A DNA stretch of 64,000 nucleotides from Betaproteobacteria bacterium (lineage in GTDB: Bacteria > Pseudomonadota > Gammaproteobacteria > Burkholderiales > Usitatibacteraceae): the NCBI GenBank assembly GCA_025362135.1, contig JANYHZ010000020.1, positions 38,013-102,012 of the forward strand, given 5' to 3'. Position 1 is the first letter of the stretch. Each line of letters starts with the position of its first letter. The translations under genes were made by a program, and so were the position numbers. Of this stretch, positions 1 through 8,718 are shown piece after piece. Below the pieces are notes generated by a model. That model saw nothing but the letters and a program-made list of their open reading frames with translations. It had not been told where the DNA came from and ran no database searches.

Positions 1-194
1 GCAGCATATGGCGGCAATTTCGCAACCTGTGTTTCAACCCAGTGCACTGGCGGCAGCTTGCCGACCCAGGCCATGAGGGCCAGCATTTCATCCCAAACCC
101 ACTCCTCGAGAAAAATCCAGATTGCGAGGGGGATGCTGAAAAGACCACGAAATAAGCGGCGCAGGATGTTTTTGGGTGGCTCGTCGTTGCTCAT
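1..194 (-). CDS. membrane protein, truncated by window edge
   Basis: An ATG at 194 opens a frame that runs off the left edge of the window, so only about 64 codons of the 5' part are seen. The peptide begins MSNDEPPKNILRR. A hydrophobic, aromatic-rich segment (GLFSIPLAIWIFLEEWVWD) follows, then PPVHWVETQVAKLPPYA. The basic N-terminus followed by a membrane segment suggests an inner-membrane protein of unknown function. It lies 145 bp downstream of ubiJ on the same strand. ubiB, which often follows ubiJ, is not in the visible part. Confidence 0.6.
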   Translation of the reverse strand, partial: MSNDEPPKNILRRLFRGLFSIPLAIWIFLEEWVWDEMLALMAWVGKLPPVHWVETQVAKLPPYA

Positions 195-339
195 GGGATC
201 GACCGGCGGATTACCCCAGGATCAAAAATACGCAAATTTCTTCGTACCAAGAAGCCCGACACTTGCGGTTCACCGATCACTTTGCTTTCTAGAAGCGCAT
301 GGATGTTGGGTTTATCGCATCGTTTGCAGGCTGCCAAAG

Positions 340-945
340 TCAGGCGCCCAACTCTATCTTTGCAATCCGCGCATCGAGCCGCGCAATGTCGTCGCGCAGG
401 GATTCATTTTGGCGAGCCAGTGATTCAAGCTCGCGCAAGGTGATGAATGCCTGACGCTCTTCGGTCAGGTATTCCGTCACATTTTCCGAGAGCCGTTGCC
501 CTGCTTGCTTTCGCCACGCGTCTGCGCGCCGTGCCGAATCAACCATACGATGGGCCGCGACATCCCCGACGACGCGGCTCAAGTCGGCCTCAACATCCCA
601 CTCAACGTTGCGCGCAATATCAGACAACGTTGCCGCCAATTCAGAATCACCCGTGAAGACGATTTGCGAAAGTGCAGTTGCGTCCTGTGTCGCGAGCCCG
701 GGCAGCAGTGACAATGGCAGCGACAAAGAGACGTCCGGTGTCGGCACCGTTGCTGCATTTCCCGTGTTGCCGACCAATTCCATCTCGCCATCGTGCGTAA
801 TCCGCATGCGCGTTGCGACGGGGCCAATCTGCACGGCAATCACTTTGCCCTGTTGCGCCTGCAAACGATCGCGTGCCGCCGGGTAGTCCGACAGCACGCG
901 GTTCAAAAACTTGATAACCGGAAAATGCAGGCTTTCTGCCAACAT
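340..945 (-). CDS. ubiJ: UbiJ, SCP2-domain ubiquinone biosynthesis accessory factor
   Basis: A 201-residue protein with an N-terminal SCP2 (sterol carrier) lipid-binding fold (about residues 10-110) and a charged helical C-terminus ending LESLARQNESLRDDIARLDA, which looks like a coiled coil. UbiJ proteins bind isoprenoid quinone intermediates in the Ubi complex together with UbiB and UbiK. I chose the ATG at 945 because it overlaps the stop codon of the upstream Tim44-like gene (TGATG), which suggests translational coupling. A start at 978 is also open but would put 11 more residues inside the neighbour. The nearby ubiE supports the assignment. Confidence 0.8.
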   Translation of the reverse strand: MLAESLHFPVIKFLNRVLSDYPAARDRLQAQQGKVIAVQIGPVATRMRITHDGEMELVGNTGNAATVPTPDVSLSLPLSLLPGLATQDATALSQIVFTGDSELAATLSDIARNVEWDVEADLSRVVGDVAAHRMVDSARRADAWRKQAGQRLSENVTEYLTEERQAFITLRELESLARQNESLRDDIARLDARIAKIELGA

Positions 946-1880
946 CAGGCCAACTGCTGAATTCCCGCCAGGAGCCACGTCGATTTCGCGTCGTCGAGTC
1001 GCTTGACCACATGCCAGACTTCGTCGAACGCTTCAGCAGGCGCGCCAACGGTCTCGCGAATTTCCCCCGTGTAGCGCACGCTCGCGATGGCGCGCTGGCC
1101 TTCGGTGGTGACTTCGAGCACATTTACGTTCAGCGAGACAATTTCGGTCTTTTGCGGCGCATCACCGCGCTCCTGGATTTGCAAAGACAGCTCCGCGTAC
1201 ATTTCGGGCGTGGTGAAATCACGGATGTCGTTCACATCCTTGGTGTCATTTGCCGCTTGCAGCCGGATAAACGCAAAACGCGCCTGCCGCTCAAAGCCGT
1301 GGATATCGAAATCCGCCGGGATGCGCGGCTCGGATGCAACCACGGACGAAGTCACGGTGCCGGTATTGGTCATCAGCTTACTGCCAATTTCGGGCGCGCC
1401 TGAGGCGAGGCCGCCGGTCTGAAACGGTGTTGGCGCAACGGCGTAGGGGGCGTTGCCAGTGGCCGCGTATTGCAAGGGCGCTGTAGCGGCGGATCCGTTT
1501 TCCATCGCTTTCTTTCGCATAAACATGCGAAACAACATAAAGGCACCGAATGCCAGGCCTGCAAACAACAGAATGTCCATCATTTTGAGACCGCTAAAGC
1601 CACCGCCCATAAGCATCGACGCCAACAGTCCTCCTGCCGCGAGACCCGCAAGCGGCCCCAACCATCTGCTCATACCGGAAGGCGCAGCCGCCGTCGGCGC
1701 GACCGCCCCTGCCGGTGCCACTGCATTTTTGGCAGGCGGAGTGGGAGCCGTTTTCTGGATGCTTTCTTTTTGCATACCAGTGGATTTGCCGCCACCCAAA
1801 CGGCTCTTCGCTTCTGCGTCACCCACGGCAAATAACGTAGTGGATAACGCCAACAACACGATGATCAAAAAGTTCTTCAT
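945..1880 (-). CDS. Tim44-like domain exported/membrane protein
   Basis: 311 residues. A signal-like start (MKNFLIIVLLALSTTLFAVG) is followed by a Lys/Ala/Pro-rich linker. Two Gly/Ala/Met-rich hydrophobic helices follow (WLGPLAGLAAGGLLASMLMG and MMDILLFAGLAFGAFMLFR), then a basic patch FMRKK. The C-terminal half (about residues 175-311) has the Tim44/MRPL45 fold pattern, including FERQARFAFIRLQAA and an ending DEVWHVVKRLDDAKSTWLLA. Bacterial members have no firmly established role. This gene commonly sits next to ubiE/ubiJ in betaproteobacteria. It is probably co-transcribed with ubiJ, whose start overlaps its stop. Confidence 0.8.
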   Translation of the reverse strand: MKNFLIIVLLALSTTLFAVGDAEAKSRLGGGKSTGMQKESIQKTAPTPPAKNAVAPAGAVAPTAAAPSGMSRWLGPLAGLAAGGLLASMLMGGGFSGLKMMDILLFAGLAFGAFMLFRMFMRKKAMENGSAATAPLQYAATGNAPYAVAPTPFQTGGLASGAPEIGSKLMTNTGTVTSSVVASEPRIPADFDIHGFERQARFAFIRLQAANDTKDVNDIRDFTTPEMYAELSLQIQERGDAPQKTEIVSLNVNVLEVTTEGQRAIASVRYTGEIRETVGAPAEAFDEVWHVVKRLDDAKSTWLLAGIQQLA

Positions 1881-1957
1881 GGATTTTTCCTTTGATGATG
1901 TCCGGACGGCGACTTAAATTGGACGCTTGCCGGGGACTGCAACGTACACGTGCGGCA

Positions 1958-2299
1958 CTATTTCCCGATTCTTGCGCTGTAGGTGAGCTCGACATCCGCC
2001 CCCGTCTTGTTTTCCCACATGAGGCAATACGTTTCCTTTGCCCGGGCCTCATACAAGCCTGACTCAGCATTGGTACGATCAAGCTTGACCGGATAATAGA
2101 CCTGTTCACCCCGGTGATAGTGAAGATTAAAATTGAGCTTCGCCGCCGACTCAAAGCTGTACTCGATCTTCTGCGGCGGCGAGAGCGAGAGACATTTCTC
2201 AAAAATCTTGCCCGGCTTGATGATGACCGGCTTTGCCGCTTGTGAATATGCGCTGCCGGCCAGTACCGCGATTACCGTCGCCATAACGACACGCCTCAT
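1958..2299 (-). CDS. small exported protein of unknown function
   Basis: 113 residues with a clear Sec signal peptide ([21 protein letters not shown], cut probably after SQA). The mature domain of about 90 residues contains [20 protein letters not shown] and ends in [20 protein letters not shown]. Two cysteines are present (C36 and the C in KETYCLMW) and could pair in the periplasm. The alternating hydrophobic pattern suggests a beta-sandwich. It overlaps the ubiE stop by 4 bp (ATGA type), so it is probably translated with ubiE. I do not recognise the family. Confidence 0.7.
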   Translation of the reverse strand: MRRVVMATVIAVLAGSAYSQAAKPVIIKPGKIFEKCLSLSPPQKIEYSFESAAKLNFNLHYHRGEQVYYPVKLDRTNAESGLYEARAKETYCLMWENKTGADVELTYSARIGK

Positions 2300-3030
2300 A
2301 GCTTTACTCCACGATGCAACGCCACAACACCGGCAGCGAGATTGAAGAATTCGACACGTTGCAACCCCGCCGTCTCCATCATGCTTTTGAGTGTTTCCTG
2401 GTCCGGATGCATGCGGATCGATTCGGCCAGATAACGGTAGCTCGCTTCATCCCGCGCCACATATTTTCCAAGTATCGGCAATATATTGAACGAGTATGCG
2501 TCATATAACTTGTTTAAGCTTGTGTGCACTTTTGAAAATTCAAGTACCAACAAGCGCCCTCCGGGCTTCAACACCCGTGCCATTTCAGCCAGCGCCACGT
2601 CCTTGTGCGTCATATTTCGTAAACCGAACGCGACTGACACGAGATCAAATGATTCGCTGGCGAATGGCAGCTTTTCCGCGTCACATAACGCCGCGGGTAG
2701 CGAATGCCCGCCATTGATCAGTCGGTCACGACCAATCTTCAACATCGCCGCGTTAATATCGGTTTGCCAGACCTGCCCCTGTGCACCCACCCGCTTCGCG
2801 AAGGCCAGCGCCAGATCACCTGAGCCTGAGGCAACATCCAGAACCTTCTCGCCAGGCTTTACGTTGGCCAAATCAACTGTGAAGCGCTTCCACAGCCGAT
2901 GCATGCCACCAGACATGAGATCGTTCATCACATCGTAAGAGGGTGCGACGGACTTGAAAACCTCGCGGACTTTGCCCGATTTTTCCCCCTCTGGCACCTG
3001 CTGGAAACCAAAATGCGTTGCGTTACTCAT
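2296..3030 (-). CDS. ubiE: UbiE, ubiquinone/menaquinone C-methyltransferase
   Basis: 244 residues, close to E. coli UbiE (251). It catalyses the SAM-dependent C-methylation of 2-polyprenyl-6-methoxy-1,4-benzoquinol in ubiquinone synthesis (and of demethylmenaquinol where present). The N-terminus has [20 protein letters not shown]. The SAM-binding motif I is [20 protein letters not shown]. The family signatures [15 protein letters not shown] and [16 protein letters not shown] are intact. The start ATG at 3030 overlaps the end of the upstream NTF2-like gene by 8 bp. Confidence 0.95.
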   Translation of the reverse strand: MSNATHFGFQQVPEGEKSGKVREVFKSVAPSYDVMNDLMSGGMHRLWKRFTVDLANVKPGEKVLDVASGSGDLALAFAKRVGAQGQVWQTDINAAMLKIGRDRLINGGHSLPAALCDAEKLPFASESFDLVSVAFGLRNMTHKDVALAEMARVLKPGGRLLVLEFSKVHTSLNKLYDAYSFNILPILGKYVARDEASYRYLAESIRMHPDQETLKSMMETAGLQRVEFFNLAAGVVALHRGVKL

Positions 3031-3421
3031 TTTTCACCCACGTTCTGCGCTCTTCGTATGCCGTCACACAAAAGACCTTCCACGCACCCTCGCGCCGACG
3101 AAGCGCATAAGCGGTGTTGAAACACTGTGGCGCTTTATCTTTGCGGGTTATTTTCCACCCCAGATCAGCGACGCAAAAATCGTTGCCCTGCGGCATGAAT
3201 GACCGCTTCTCAAATTCCGCCCGCAGAAAACCGTCGCCTGCATATTGCGCGCAAAGCGCGACGTTGTTCGCGCTGAGCGCATCAACATCAAGAAATATTC
3301 CGCTGCCACCTGCATGTGCAATCATCGCAGGGATGGCGTAGTGCGCCGAAACGGCATGACCATCGAGGCGATTGAAGGCGTCGCGATACGTTTCAAAGAA
3401 ATGGTGTATTTCCTTCGGCAT
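3023..3421 (-). CDS. NTF2/SnoaL-like protein
   Basis: 132 residues with the alpha+beta cone pattern of NTF2-like proteins: an N-terminal helix ([20 protein letters not shown]), a substrate-pocket strand region around [12 protein letters not shown], and C-terminal strands [20 protein letters not shown] and YEERRTWV. No catalytic residues can be assigned. It lies between a DUF971 gene (5 bp away) and ubiE (8-bp overlap), so it is probably an operon member with the ubiquinone genes. A role there is only inferred from position. Confidence 0.7.
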   Translation of the reverse strand: MPKEIHHFFETYRDAFNRLDGHAVSAHYAIPAMIAHAGGSGIFLDVDALSANNVALCAQYAGDGFLRAEFEKRSFMPQGNDFCVADLGWKITRKDKAPQCFNTAYALRRREGAWKVFCVTAYEERRTWVKNE

Positions 3422-3426
3422 TGCGT

Positions 3427-3798
3427 CTACTCCCGACTGGCACCGGCCTGCGTCATGCGTGCGAGATACGATTGCCAGTAATCATCCTGCCGCGTACCCA
3501 AGTCGTGAAAATAGTCCCAAGCGTAGAGCCCCGTATCGTGGCCATCCGAGAAGACCAGCTTGACCGCATACGTACCGGTCGGCTCGATCGCCTTTATTTC
3601 CACGTTTTTCTTGCCGACCTGTAAAACTTCCTGCCCTGGACCGTGGCCCCGCACTTCGGCCGAAGGCGAATAAACGCGCAGAAACTCGCAACTGAAACGG
3701 AAGGTATTGCCGTCGTCGAACACAATCTCGAGTTGGCGCGATTTCTGGTGCAACTTGATATCAGTCGGGCGCGGAGAATTGGGGGTTAAACCGGACAT
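3427..3798 (-). CDS. DUF971 / GBBH-like domain protein
   Basis: 123 residues. The core matches the DUF971 (gamma-butyrobetaine hydroxylase N-terminal-like) pattern: PTDIKLHQKSRQLEIVFDDG, then FRFSCEFLRVYSPSAEVRGH, then a C-terminal block YAVKLVFSDGHDTGLYAWDY. The conserved WDYF..LG segment is present. This small domain occurs in Fe-S cluster-related and unrelated proteins; as a single-domain protein it has no proven function. It is first in the minus-strand run leading to ubiE. Its start is about 74 bp from the Pho box of the divergent phoB gene. Confidence 0.85.
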   Translation of the reverse strand: MSGLTPNSPRPTDIKLHQKSRQLEIVFDDGNTFRFSCEFLRVYSPSAEVRGHGPGQEVLQVGKKNVEIKAIEPTGTYAVKLVFSDGHDTGLYAWDYFHDLGTRQDDYWQSYLARMTQAGASRE

Positions 3799-3871
3799 TT
3801 TTTCATCTGGAAGTGCTTGTCGAAATCCAATGATACCGCGCTGGCGGTCAGCCCCAACCTTTTGTATTCAG

Positions 3872-3900
3872 CGGTCACGAAACTGTCATGCTGCTGAAAT
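3872..3900 (+). promoter_or_regulatory. candidate Pho box upstream of phoB
   Basis: Three 7-bp half sites lie at an exact 11-bp period: CGGTCAC (3872-3878), CTGTCAT (3883-3889), CTGAAAT (3894-3900), each separated by 4 bp. CTGTCAT matches the PhoB half-site consensus exactly. The array ends 36 bp before the phoB start codon, which fits phosphate-starvation autoactivation of phoBR. Confidence 0.7.
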
Positions 3901-3936
3901 ATGCTCCAATTCGTTTTCACTAGAGAGCGCTCGATA

Positions 3937-4623
3937 ATGAACCCGACAATCATGGTCGTCGAAGACGAACCGGCCATCCAGGACTTAATCCAGATCAATC
4001 TTGAGATGGGCGGCTATCGCGTACTCATCCACGGCAATGGCGAGGACGCATTGAAACACATTCAGCACGAACTGCCTGACCTGGCCCTGCTCGACTGGAT
4101 GCTCCCCGGTATCAGCGGCATCGAATTGGCGAAGAAACTTCGCGGCGATTCGCGCACAAAATCGCTGCCGATCATTCTGCTGACGGCAAAGGGCGCGGAG
4201 GAAGACAAGATAAAAGGGCTCGGATCGGGTGCCGACGATTACATCACCAAGCCGTTTTCGCTGCGCGAACTGGAGGCGCGCATCAAGGCGGTGCTTCGCC
4301 GTCGCGCGCCGGAGCTCACGCAGGACGTCATTGAGTTTCATGGCCTGAAGCTGGACCCTGCCTCCCACAAGGTCTCGGGTTTCGGCAAGACCCTCAGCAT
4401 GGGTCCGACGGAATTTCGTCTGCTGCATTTCTTCATGACACATCAGGAGCGCGTGTATTCACGTACCCAGTTGCTCGATTTTGTGTGGGGAGACCACGTA
4501 TTCATTGAGGAACGCACGGTCGATGTGCACATCCGTCGCCTGCGTGCCGCACTGTCTCCTTCCAAACACGAGGCGTTGATACAAACTGTGCGGGGTAGCG
4601 GCTATCGGTTCGCGAAAGACTGA
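3937..4623 (+). CDS. phoB: PhoB, phosphate regulon response regulator
   Basis: 228 residues, OmpR/PhoB family. The receiver domain has acidic pocket residues E9, D10 and phospho-acceptor D53 in LALLDWMLPGISG, with conserved T and K further on (LLTAKG and DDYITKPFS). The C-terminal winged-helix effector domain ends DVHIRRLRAALSP...VRGSGYRF. I use the ATG at 3937 (MNPTIMVVEDEP) because it gives the standard length and has AGAGAGC upstream; an in-frame ATG at 3901 would add 12 unrelated residues and overlaps the Pho box. Partner kinase phoR follows after 62 bp. Confidence 0.93.
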   Translation: MNPTIMVVEDEPAIQDLIQINLEMGGYRVLIHGNGEDALKHIQHELPDLALLDWMLPGISGIELAKKLRGDSRTKSLPIILLTAKGAEEDKIKGLGSGADDYITKPFSLRELEARIKAVLRRRAPELTQDVIEFHGLKLDPASHKVSGFGKTLSMGPTEFRLLHFFMTHQERVYSRTQLLDFVWGDHVFIEERTVDVHIRRLRAALSPSKHEALIQTVRGSGYRFAKD

Positions 4624-4685
4624 TTGCACCGGCACTTTTCAACAGGACAACCCAACGCGGCAAGAAGCGTTAACATGAGGCCGAC

Positions 4686-6083
4686 ATGATTCTGCCCTCG
4701 CGCCTTCCGCCCGTTTCCCCCGCCACCAAATTTCTGCTGGTGTCGTTACTCCGCGTGGGCGCACTAGCAGCATTCGTTGGCGGCGTCGCCACCTTGGCTG
4801 GCGGTGTCGGCTATGGCGTGCTGGCCGGCGCACTGATTGTGTTCGCGGCCTTCGGCTATTACGCATGGAAATTGGCCCAGCTTTCCGACTGGCTGCGCGA
4901 GCCGACGGCAGCCACACTACCGGATGCGGATGGCCTCTGGGGCGACGTGCTCATACAGCTCTATCGCATGCTGCGTGATGAGCGGCTCAGCAGGCAGTCG
5001 CTCGCCGACACTTTGTCGCGCTTTCAGCAGGCTGCGTCCGCGCTGCCTGACGGCGCAGTCATGCTCGACAACGCGTACAACATTGTGTGGCTTAACCCCA
5101 CTGCCGAAACACACTGGGACATTTCGCGCCGAGATGACCGGATGCAGACCATTACCTATTTGATTCGCTACCCGGAATTCATCGAATACCTCAACGCGCG
5201 CCAATACGGCGTGCCGCTGACGATGAAGCTTACTCGTGCCGATGTCGGTGGTGCTCCCAAAGAGTTGGTCTTCACGGTGCAACTGGTGCCGTTTGGCGAT
5301 GAGCAGATGCTATTGCTTTCACGCGACATAACCGAATACGAGCGGCTCGAAACCATCCGACGCGACTTCGTGGCCAATGTCTCCCACGAACTTCGCACAC
5401 CCATCACGGTTTTGTCGGGTTTTCTGGAAACGATGACGACTGCTGCTACAGCGGGGACGGGCAGCCCGGTGCTGCTTGAAAAAGCGCTCGCACACATGAG
5501 TGCGCAGGCGGCGCGGATGCAGCGATTGGTCGAAGACTTGCTCACTCTTTCCAGACTGGAAGACGAAAGCCATCGCCTGGCGGAAGCGCCAATCAATGTG
5601 CCGGAACTGGTGCACGCACTCGCGGCTGAGGCCGAACAGTTGTCCAATGGCAGACACACGATTTCGGTAGGCGCGGCACCAATTTGGCTCATCGGCAATC
5701 GCGACGAAATAACCAGCGCGTTCAGCAACCTGATCACCAACGCTGTGCGTTACACCCCGCCCGGCGGAAAAATCGACGTCACCTGGGAATTGGAAGACGG
5801 CGCTCCCCTGTTTCGCGTCGCCGATAGCGGCGAAGGCATCGCGCCGGAGCATATTCCGCGACTCACGGAGCGCTTCTACCGTGTTGATCGCGGCCGCTCG
5901 CAGGCGACCGGCGGTACCGGACTGGGCCTGGCCATCGTGAAGCATGTATTGATGCGGCACGGAGGTCGCCTCGAAATCAAAAGCTCACGCGCCGTCAACG
6001 AACACGGCACGCAATTTACGGCCCGCTTCCCCATCGCGCGGGCATGCGCGTCGGAACCGAGACCGCAGGCGGTCGCGGCGTAA
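4686..6083 (+). CDS. phoR: PhoR, phosphate regulon sensor histidine kinase
   Basis: 465 residues. Two N-terminal membrane helices (about residues 15-60) are followed by a DUF3329/PAS region with QQAASALPDGAVMLDNAYNI, typical of PhoR. The H-box is VANVSHELRTPITVLSGF, with the phosphorylated His in SHELR. The ATP-binding domain has the N-box SNLITNAVRYTP, the G1 box VADSGEGI and the G2 box GGTGLGLAIVKH. It phosphorylates PhoB and is the second gene of the phoBR operon. No pst or phoU genes are in the window. Confidence 0.93.
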   Translation: MILPSRLPPVSPATKFLLVSLLRVGALAAFVGGVATLAGGVGYGVLAGALIVFAAFGYYAWKLAQLSDWLREPTAATLPDADGLWGDVLIQLYRMLRDERLSRQSLADTLSRFQQAASALPDGAVMLDNAYNIVWLNPTAETHWDISRRDDRMQTITYLIRYPEFIEYLNARQYGVPLTMKLTRADVGGAPKELVFTVQLVPFGDEQMLLLSRDITEYERLETIRRDFVANVSHELRTPITVLSGFLETMTTAATAGTGSPVLLEKALAHMSAQAARMQRLVEDLLTLSRLEDESHRLAEAPINVPELVHALAAEAEQLSNGRHTISVGAAPIWLIGNRDEITSAFSNLITNAVRYTPPGGKIDVTWELEDGAPLFRVADSGEGIAPEHIPRLTERFYRVDRGRSQATGGTGLGLAIVKHVLMRHGGRLEIKSSRAVNEHGTQFTARFPIARACASEPRPQAVAA

Positions 6084-6127
6084 TGCCCATCGGATAGAAT
6101 GTCGCCATTGCCTTACTGATTTCCAAC

Positions 6128-6526
6128 ATGATCGGCATTCTGATCGTCGCCCACGGTACGCTGGGTGAAAGTTTGATTCACTGCGCCAGCCACGTGATGG
6201 GCAAACGCCCACTCTATCTGCGCCAGCTTGGGGTCACCGTGCACGATGACCCGGAGGCGCTTTTGCCGCAGGGTCGGGATTTGATACGATTCCTCGATCA
6301 GGGCCAGGGCGTGCTGGTAATGACAGATATTTTCGGCGCAACACCTTCGAACATCGCCTGCAATTTGCTGGTGCCGGACCGGGTGCAAGGCGTCTCCGGT
6401 ATCAATATGCCGATGCTCATCAAGGCCCTGACGTACCGCGAAAAGCCGATGGAAATACTGATTCAGAAAACGCTGGCGGCGGCACAGGAAGGCGTGATCC
6501 GCATGGCCGTTGTGGCGGAACCCTGA
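6128..6526 (+). CDS. PTS EIIA component, mannose/fructose type
   Basis: 132 residues of the EIIA-Man fold (MIGILIVAHGTLGESLI). His9 in VAHG is the expected phosphorylation site. The second signature VLVMTDIFGATPSNIA is intact. No EIIB, EIIC or EIID genes are nearby. In such incomplete betaproteobacterial systems the phosphorelay PtsI-HPr-EIIA is usually regulatory rather than sugar-transporting. Its stop is 2 bp before ptsH, so the two are one transcription unit. Confidence 0.9.
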   Translation: MIGILIVAHGTLGESLIHCASHVMGKRPLYLRQLGVTVHDDPEALLPQGRDLIRFLDQGQGVLVMTDIFGATPSNIACNLLVPDRVQGVSGINMPMLIKALTYREKPMEILIQKTLAAAQEGVIRMAVVAEP

Positions 6527-6528
6527 TC

Positions 6529-6798
6529 ATGCTGAAGCGCGAAATTGAGATCATCAACAAGCTGGGTCTGCACGCACGTGCCTCGGCCAGGCTTACCCAG
6601 ACGTCGGGACAATTCCAGTGCGCGGTGTTCGTTTCCAAGGCAGGCCGACGGGTGAACGCCAAATCGATTATGGGCGTCATGATGCTGGCAGCAGGCAAAG
6701 GCACGAAGCTGGAACTTGAAACCGACGGAATCGACGAGGCCGATGCAATGGCGGCAGTGGTGGCGCTGATCACCGACAAGTTCGGCGAGGGCGAATAA
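6529..6798 (+). CDS. ptsH: HPr phosphocarrier protein
   Basis: 89 residues, the normal HPr length. The active-site His15 is in KLGLHARASARLTQ. The regulatory serine region (NAKSIMGVMMLAA) is conserved, so control by an HPr kinase is possible, although no hprK is in the window. HPr takes phosphate from PtsI and passes it to the upstream EIIA. It starts 2 bp after the EIIA stop. A 64-bp palindromic element separates it from ptsI. Confidence 0.95.
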   Translation: MLKREIEIINKLGLHARASARLTQTSGQFQCAVFVSKAGRRVNAKSIMGVMMLAAGKGTKLELETDGIDEADAMAAVVALITDKFGEGE

Positions 6799-6815
6799 TG
6801 GTCACAAATAGGAAA

Positions 6816-6879
6816 AACACAAGCATTGGTGCGGATCGCAGGGCATTTTATGTCTGCAAGCCGCACCAATGCTTGTGTT
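6816..6879 (+). repeat. 64-bp palindromic element, copy 1 (ptsH-ptsI)
   Basis: Left arm AACACAAGCATTGGTGCGG (6816-6834), 26-nt loop, right arm CCGCACCAATGCTTGTGTT (6861-6879). The arms are perfectly complementary, and pairing extends to at least 21 bp if the flanking A/T bases are counted. The loop contains GGCATTTTATGTCTGCAAG. This is the best-preserved of five copies in the window. It ends 13 bp before the ptsI start codon. The top-strand right arm is followed by TTGTTCG, so transcription could attenuate here. Confidence 0.9.
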
Positions 6880-6892
6880 TTGTTCGTGCGAC

Positions 6893-8632
6893 ATGAGTTT
6901 TACGCTGCACGGCCTTGGTGTCAGCGGCGGCATTGCCATTGGCCATGCGCACCTTCTTACCAGCGCATCGCTCGAAGTCGATCACTACTCGATTCCCGAA
7001 GAATTCATCGGACGCGAAGTACGGCGATTCGACAAGGGCGTGAAACAGGTGCGGGCCGAACTCGATGCGCTGGAGCGGAATCTGCAAACCTCGCAGCGTG
7101 GCGACGCGACCAGCGACATGGCCGCCTTCGTGACCGTGCATCGCATGATTCTCGATGATGCAACATTTTCTGATGCCCCGCGGGAGATCATCAAGCGCGA
7201 AGCCTGTAACGCGGAATGGGCGCTGAAGCTCCAGTTGGACGAGCTGCTCGCGCACTTTGCTGAAGTGCAGGACGAATATCTTCGCGAACGCAAAACCGAT
7301 GTTCGTCAGGTGGCCGAGCGTGTGGTCGCGGCGCTCACCGGGCAGGGTGGCGTGGTGCCGGAGAAATTGCGCGCGCGCGCTGAAGACACGATTCTCGTTG
7401 CGCGCGACCTTTCGCCCGCCGATGTCATTTTGTTCAAGGATCACAAGGTCGCCGCATTTGTGACGGACCTCGGCGGGCAAACCTCGCACACGGCCATACT
7501 CGCGCGCAGCCTGGCGATTCCGGCCATCGTCGCCTTGCACACCTCGCGCGAGCTGGTGCGCGAGGATGAGCTCATCATCATCGATGGTACGCAAGGCGTG
7601 CTGATCGTCGAGCCGGACGAAACGGTATTGGCCGAATACCGGCTCAAGCAAAGCCAATGGAAGCTTGAGCGCCAGAAGTTGTCGCGTATCAAGACCGCGG
7701 CAGCCGATACACTCGACGGCACACACGTCGAGTTGCATGCCAATATTGAATTGCCCGGCGATCTGGACAGCGTGAAAGCCTCCGGCGCATCCGGCGTCGG
7801 TCTTTTCCGCAGCGAGTTCCTGTTTATGAACCGCAAAGACCTGCCCCCGGAAGACGAGCAATTCGAAGCCTACAAGCATGTTGCCGAAGGCATGAAAGGC
7901 AAGCCCGTAGTGGTCCGCACGCTCGACATCGGCGCGGACAAATCGCTGGGCGGGCCGGATCAGGGGCCCGCACATTCCGCGCTGGGGTTGCGTGCCATTC
8001 GCTATTGCCTGGCCGAGCCGCAGATTTTCAATACCCAACTGCGCGCCATTCTGCGTGCTTCGCGTTTTGGTGATATTCGCATCCTGATCCCGATGCTGGT
8101 TTCGGCCAACGAAATCACGCAGACCTTTGCCGCCATCGCGCGCGCCAAGGAGCAACTGAAACAGGAAGGAAAGAAGTTCAACGACAACATACTGGTGGGC
8201 GGCATGATCGAGATTCCGGCCGCCGCGATTGCCCTGCCGATGTTCCTGAAGCATCTCGATTTCATCTCCATCGGTACCAACGACCTGATCCAGTACACTC
8301 TTGCCATTGATCGCACCGACGATACCGTTGCTCACCTGTACGATCCATTGCATCCGGCGGTATTGTTGCTGATTTCCAGCGTGATCCGGCAGGCAAACGA
8401 TGCCGGTGTGCCGGTGACGGTATGTGGCGAAATGGCAGGCGACGTTCAATTGACCCGCCTCCTGCTGGGATTCGGACTGCGCGATTTCTCGATGCATCCT
8501 GCCAATCTTCTGTTGGTAAAGCAGCGGGTGCTGATGTCGAACCTGCCCGACATCCTGCCGATCGCGAACAGGATTCTCAAAGCGGACGACCCCGACAAAC
8601 TGCGCGCGCTGGTTGCTAAATTGAACGTTTGA
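6893..8632 (+). CDS. ptsI: PTS enzyme I (PEP-protein phosphotransferase)
   Basis: 579 residues, the family's usual length. It transfers phosphate from PEP to HPr. The phospho-His domain is DLGGQTSHTAILARSLAIPA. The C-terminal PEP-binding barrel shows ASGVGLFRSEFLFM, SIGTNDLIQYTLAIDR and the catalytic-Cys region VTVCGEMAGD. I chose ATG 6893 (MSFTLHGLGVSGGIAIGHA) because the preceding in-frame codons from 6869 lie inside the palindromic element. No Shine-Dalgarno sequence is visible in GTTCGTGCGAC just before the start, which is unusual for an essential PTS gene. Confidence 0.93.
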   Translation: MSFTLHGLGVSGGIAIGHAHLLTSASLEVDHYSIPEEFIGREVRRFDKGVKQVRAELDALERNLQTSQRGDATSDMAAFVTVHRMILDDATFSDAPREIIKREACNAEWALKLQLDELLAHFAEVQDEYLRERKTDVRQVAERVVAALTGQGGVVPEKLRARAEDTILVARDLSPADVILFKDHKVAAFVTDLGGQTSHTAILARSLAIPAIVALHTSRELVREDELIIIDGTQGVLIVEPDETVLAEYRLKQSQWKLERQKLSRIKTAAADTLDGTHVELHANIELPGDLDSVKASGASGVGLFRSEFLFMNRKDLPPEDEQFEAYKHVAEGMKGKPVVVRTLDIGADKSLGGPDQGPAHSALGLRAIRYCLAEPQIFNTQLRAILRASRFGDIRILIPMLVSANEITQTFAAIARAKEQLKQEGKKFNDNILVGGMIEIPAAAIALPMFLKHLDFISIGTNDLIQYTLAIDRTDDTVAHLYDPLHPAVLLLISSVIRQANDAGVPVTVCGEMAGDVQLTRLLLGFGLRDFSMHPANLLLVKQRVLMSNLPDILPIANRILKADDPDKLRALVAKLNV

Positions 8633-8718
8633 TATAAAGGCATCGTCTCAGCGCTGTCATGTTATTCGCAGCGATCCCGAATTGAATCACCGACCCTGAC
8701 CATCTACCCAGTCACCCC

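Noticed and set aside
6848-8497. 549-codon open frame antisense to ptsI
   Set aside because: It mirrors the ptsI codon pattern, has no recognisable domain, and covers a full-length, motif-complete ptsI on the other strand.
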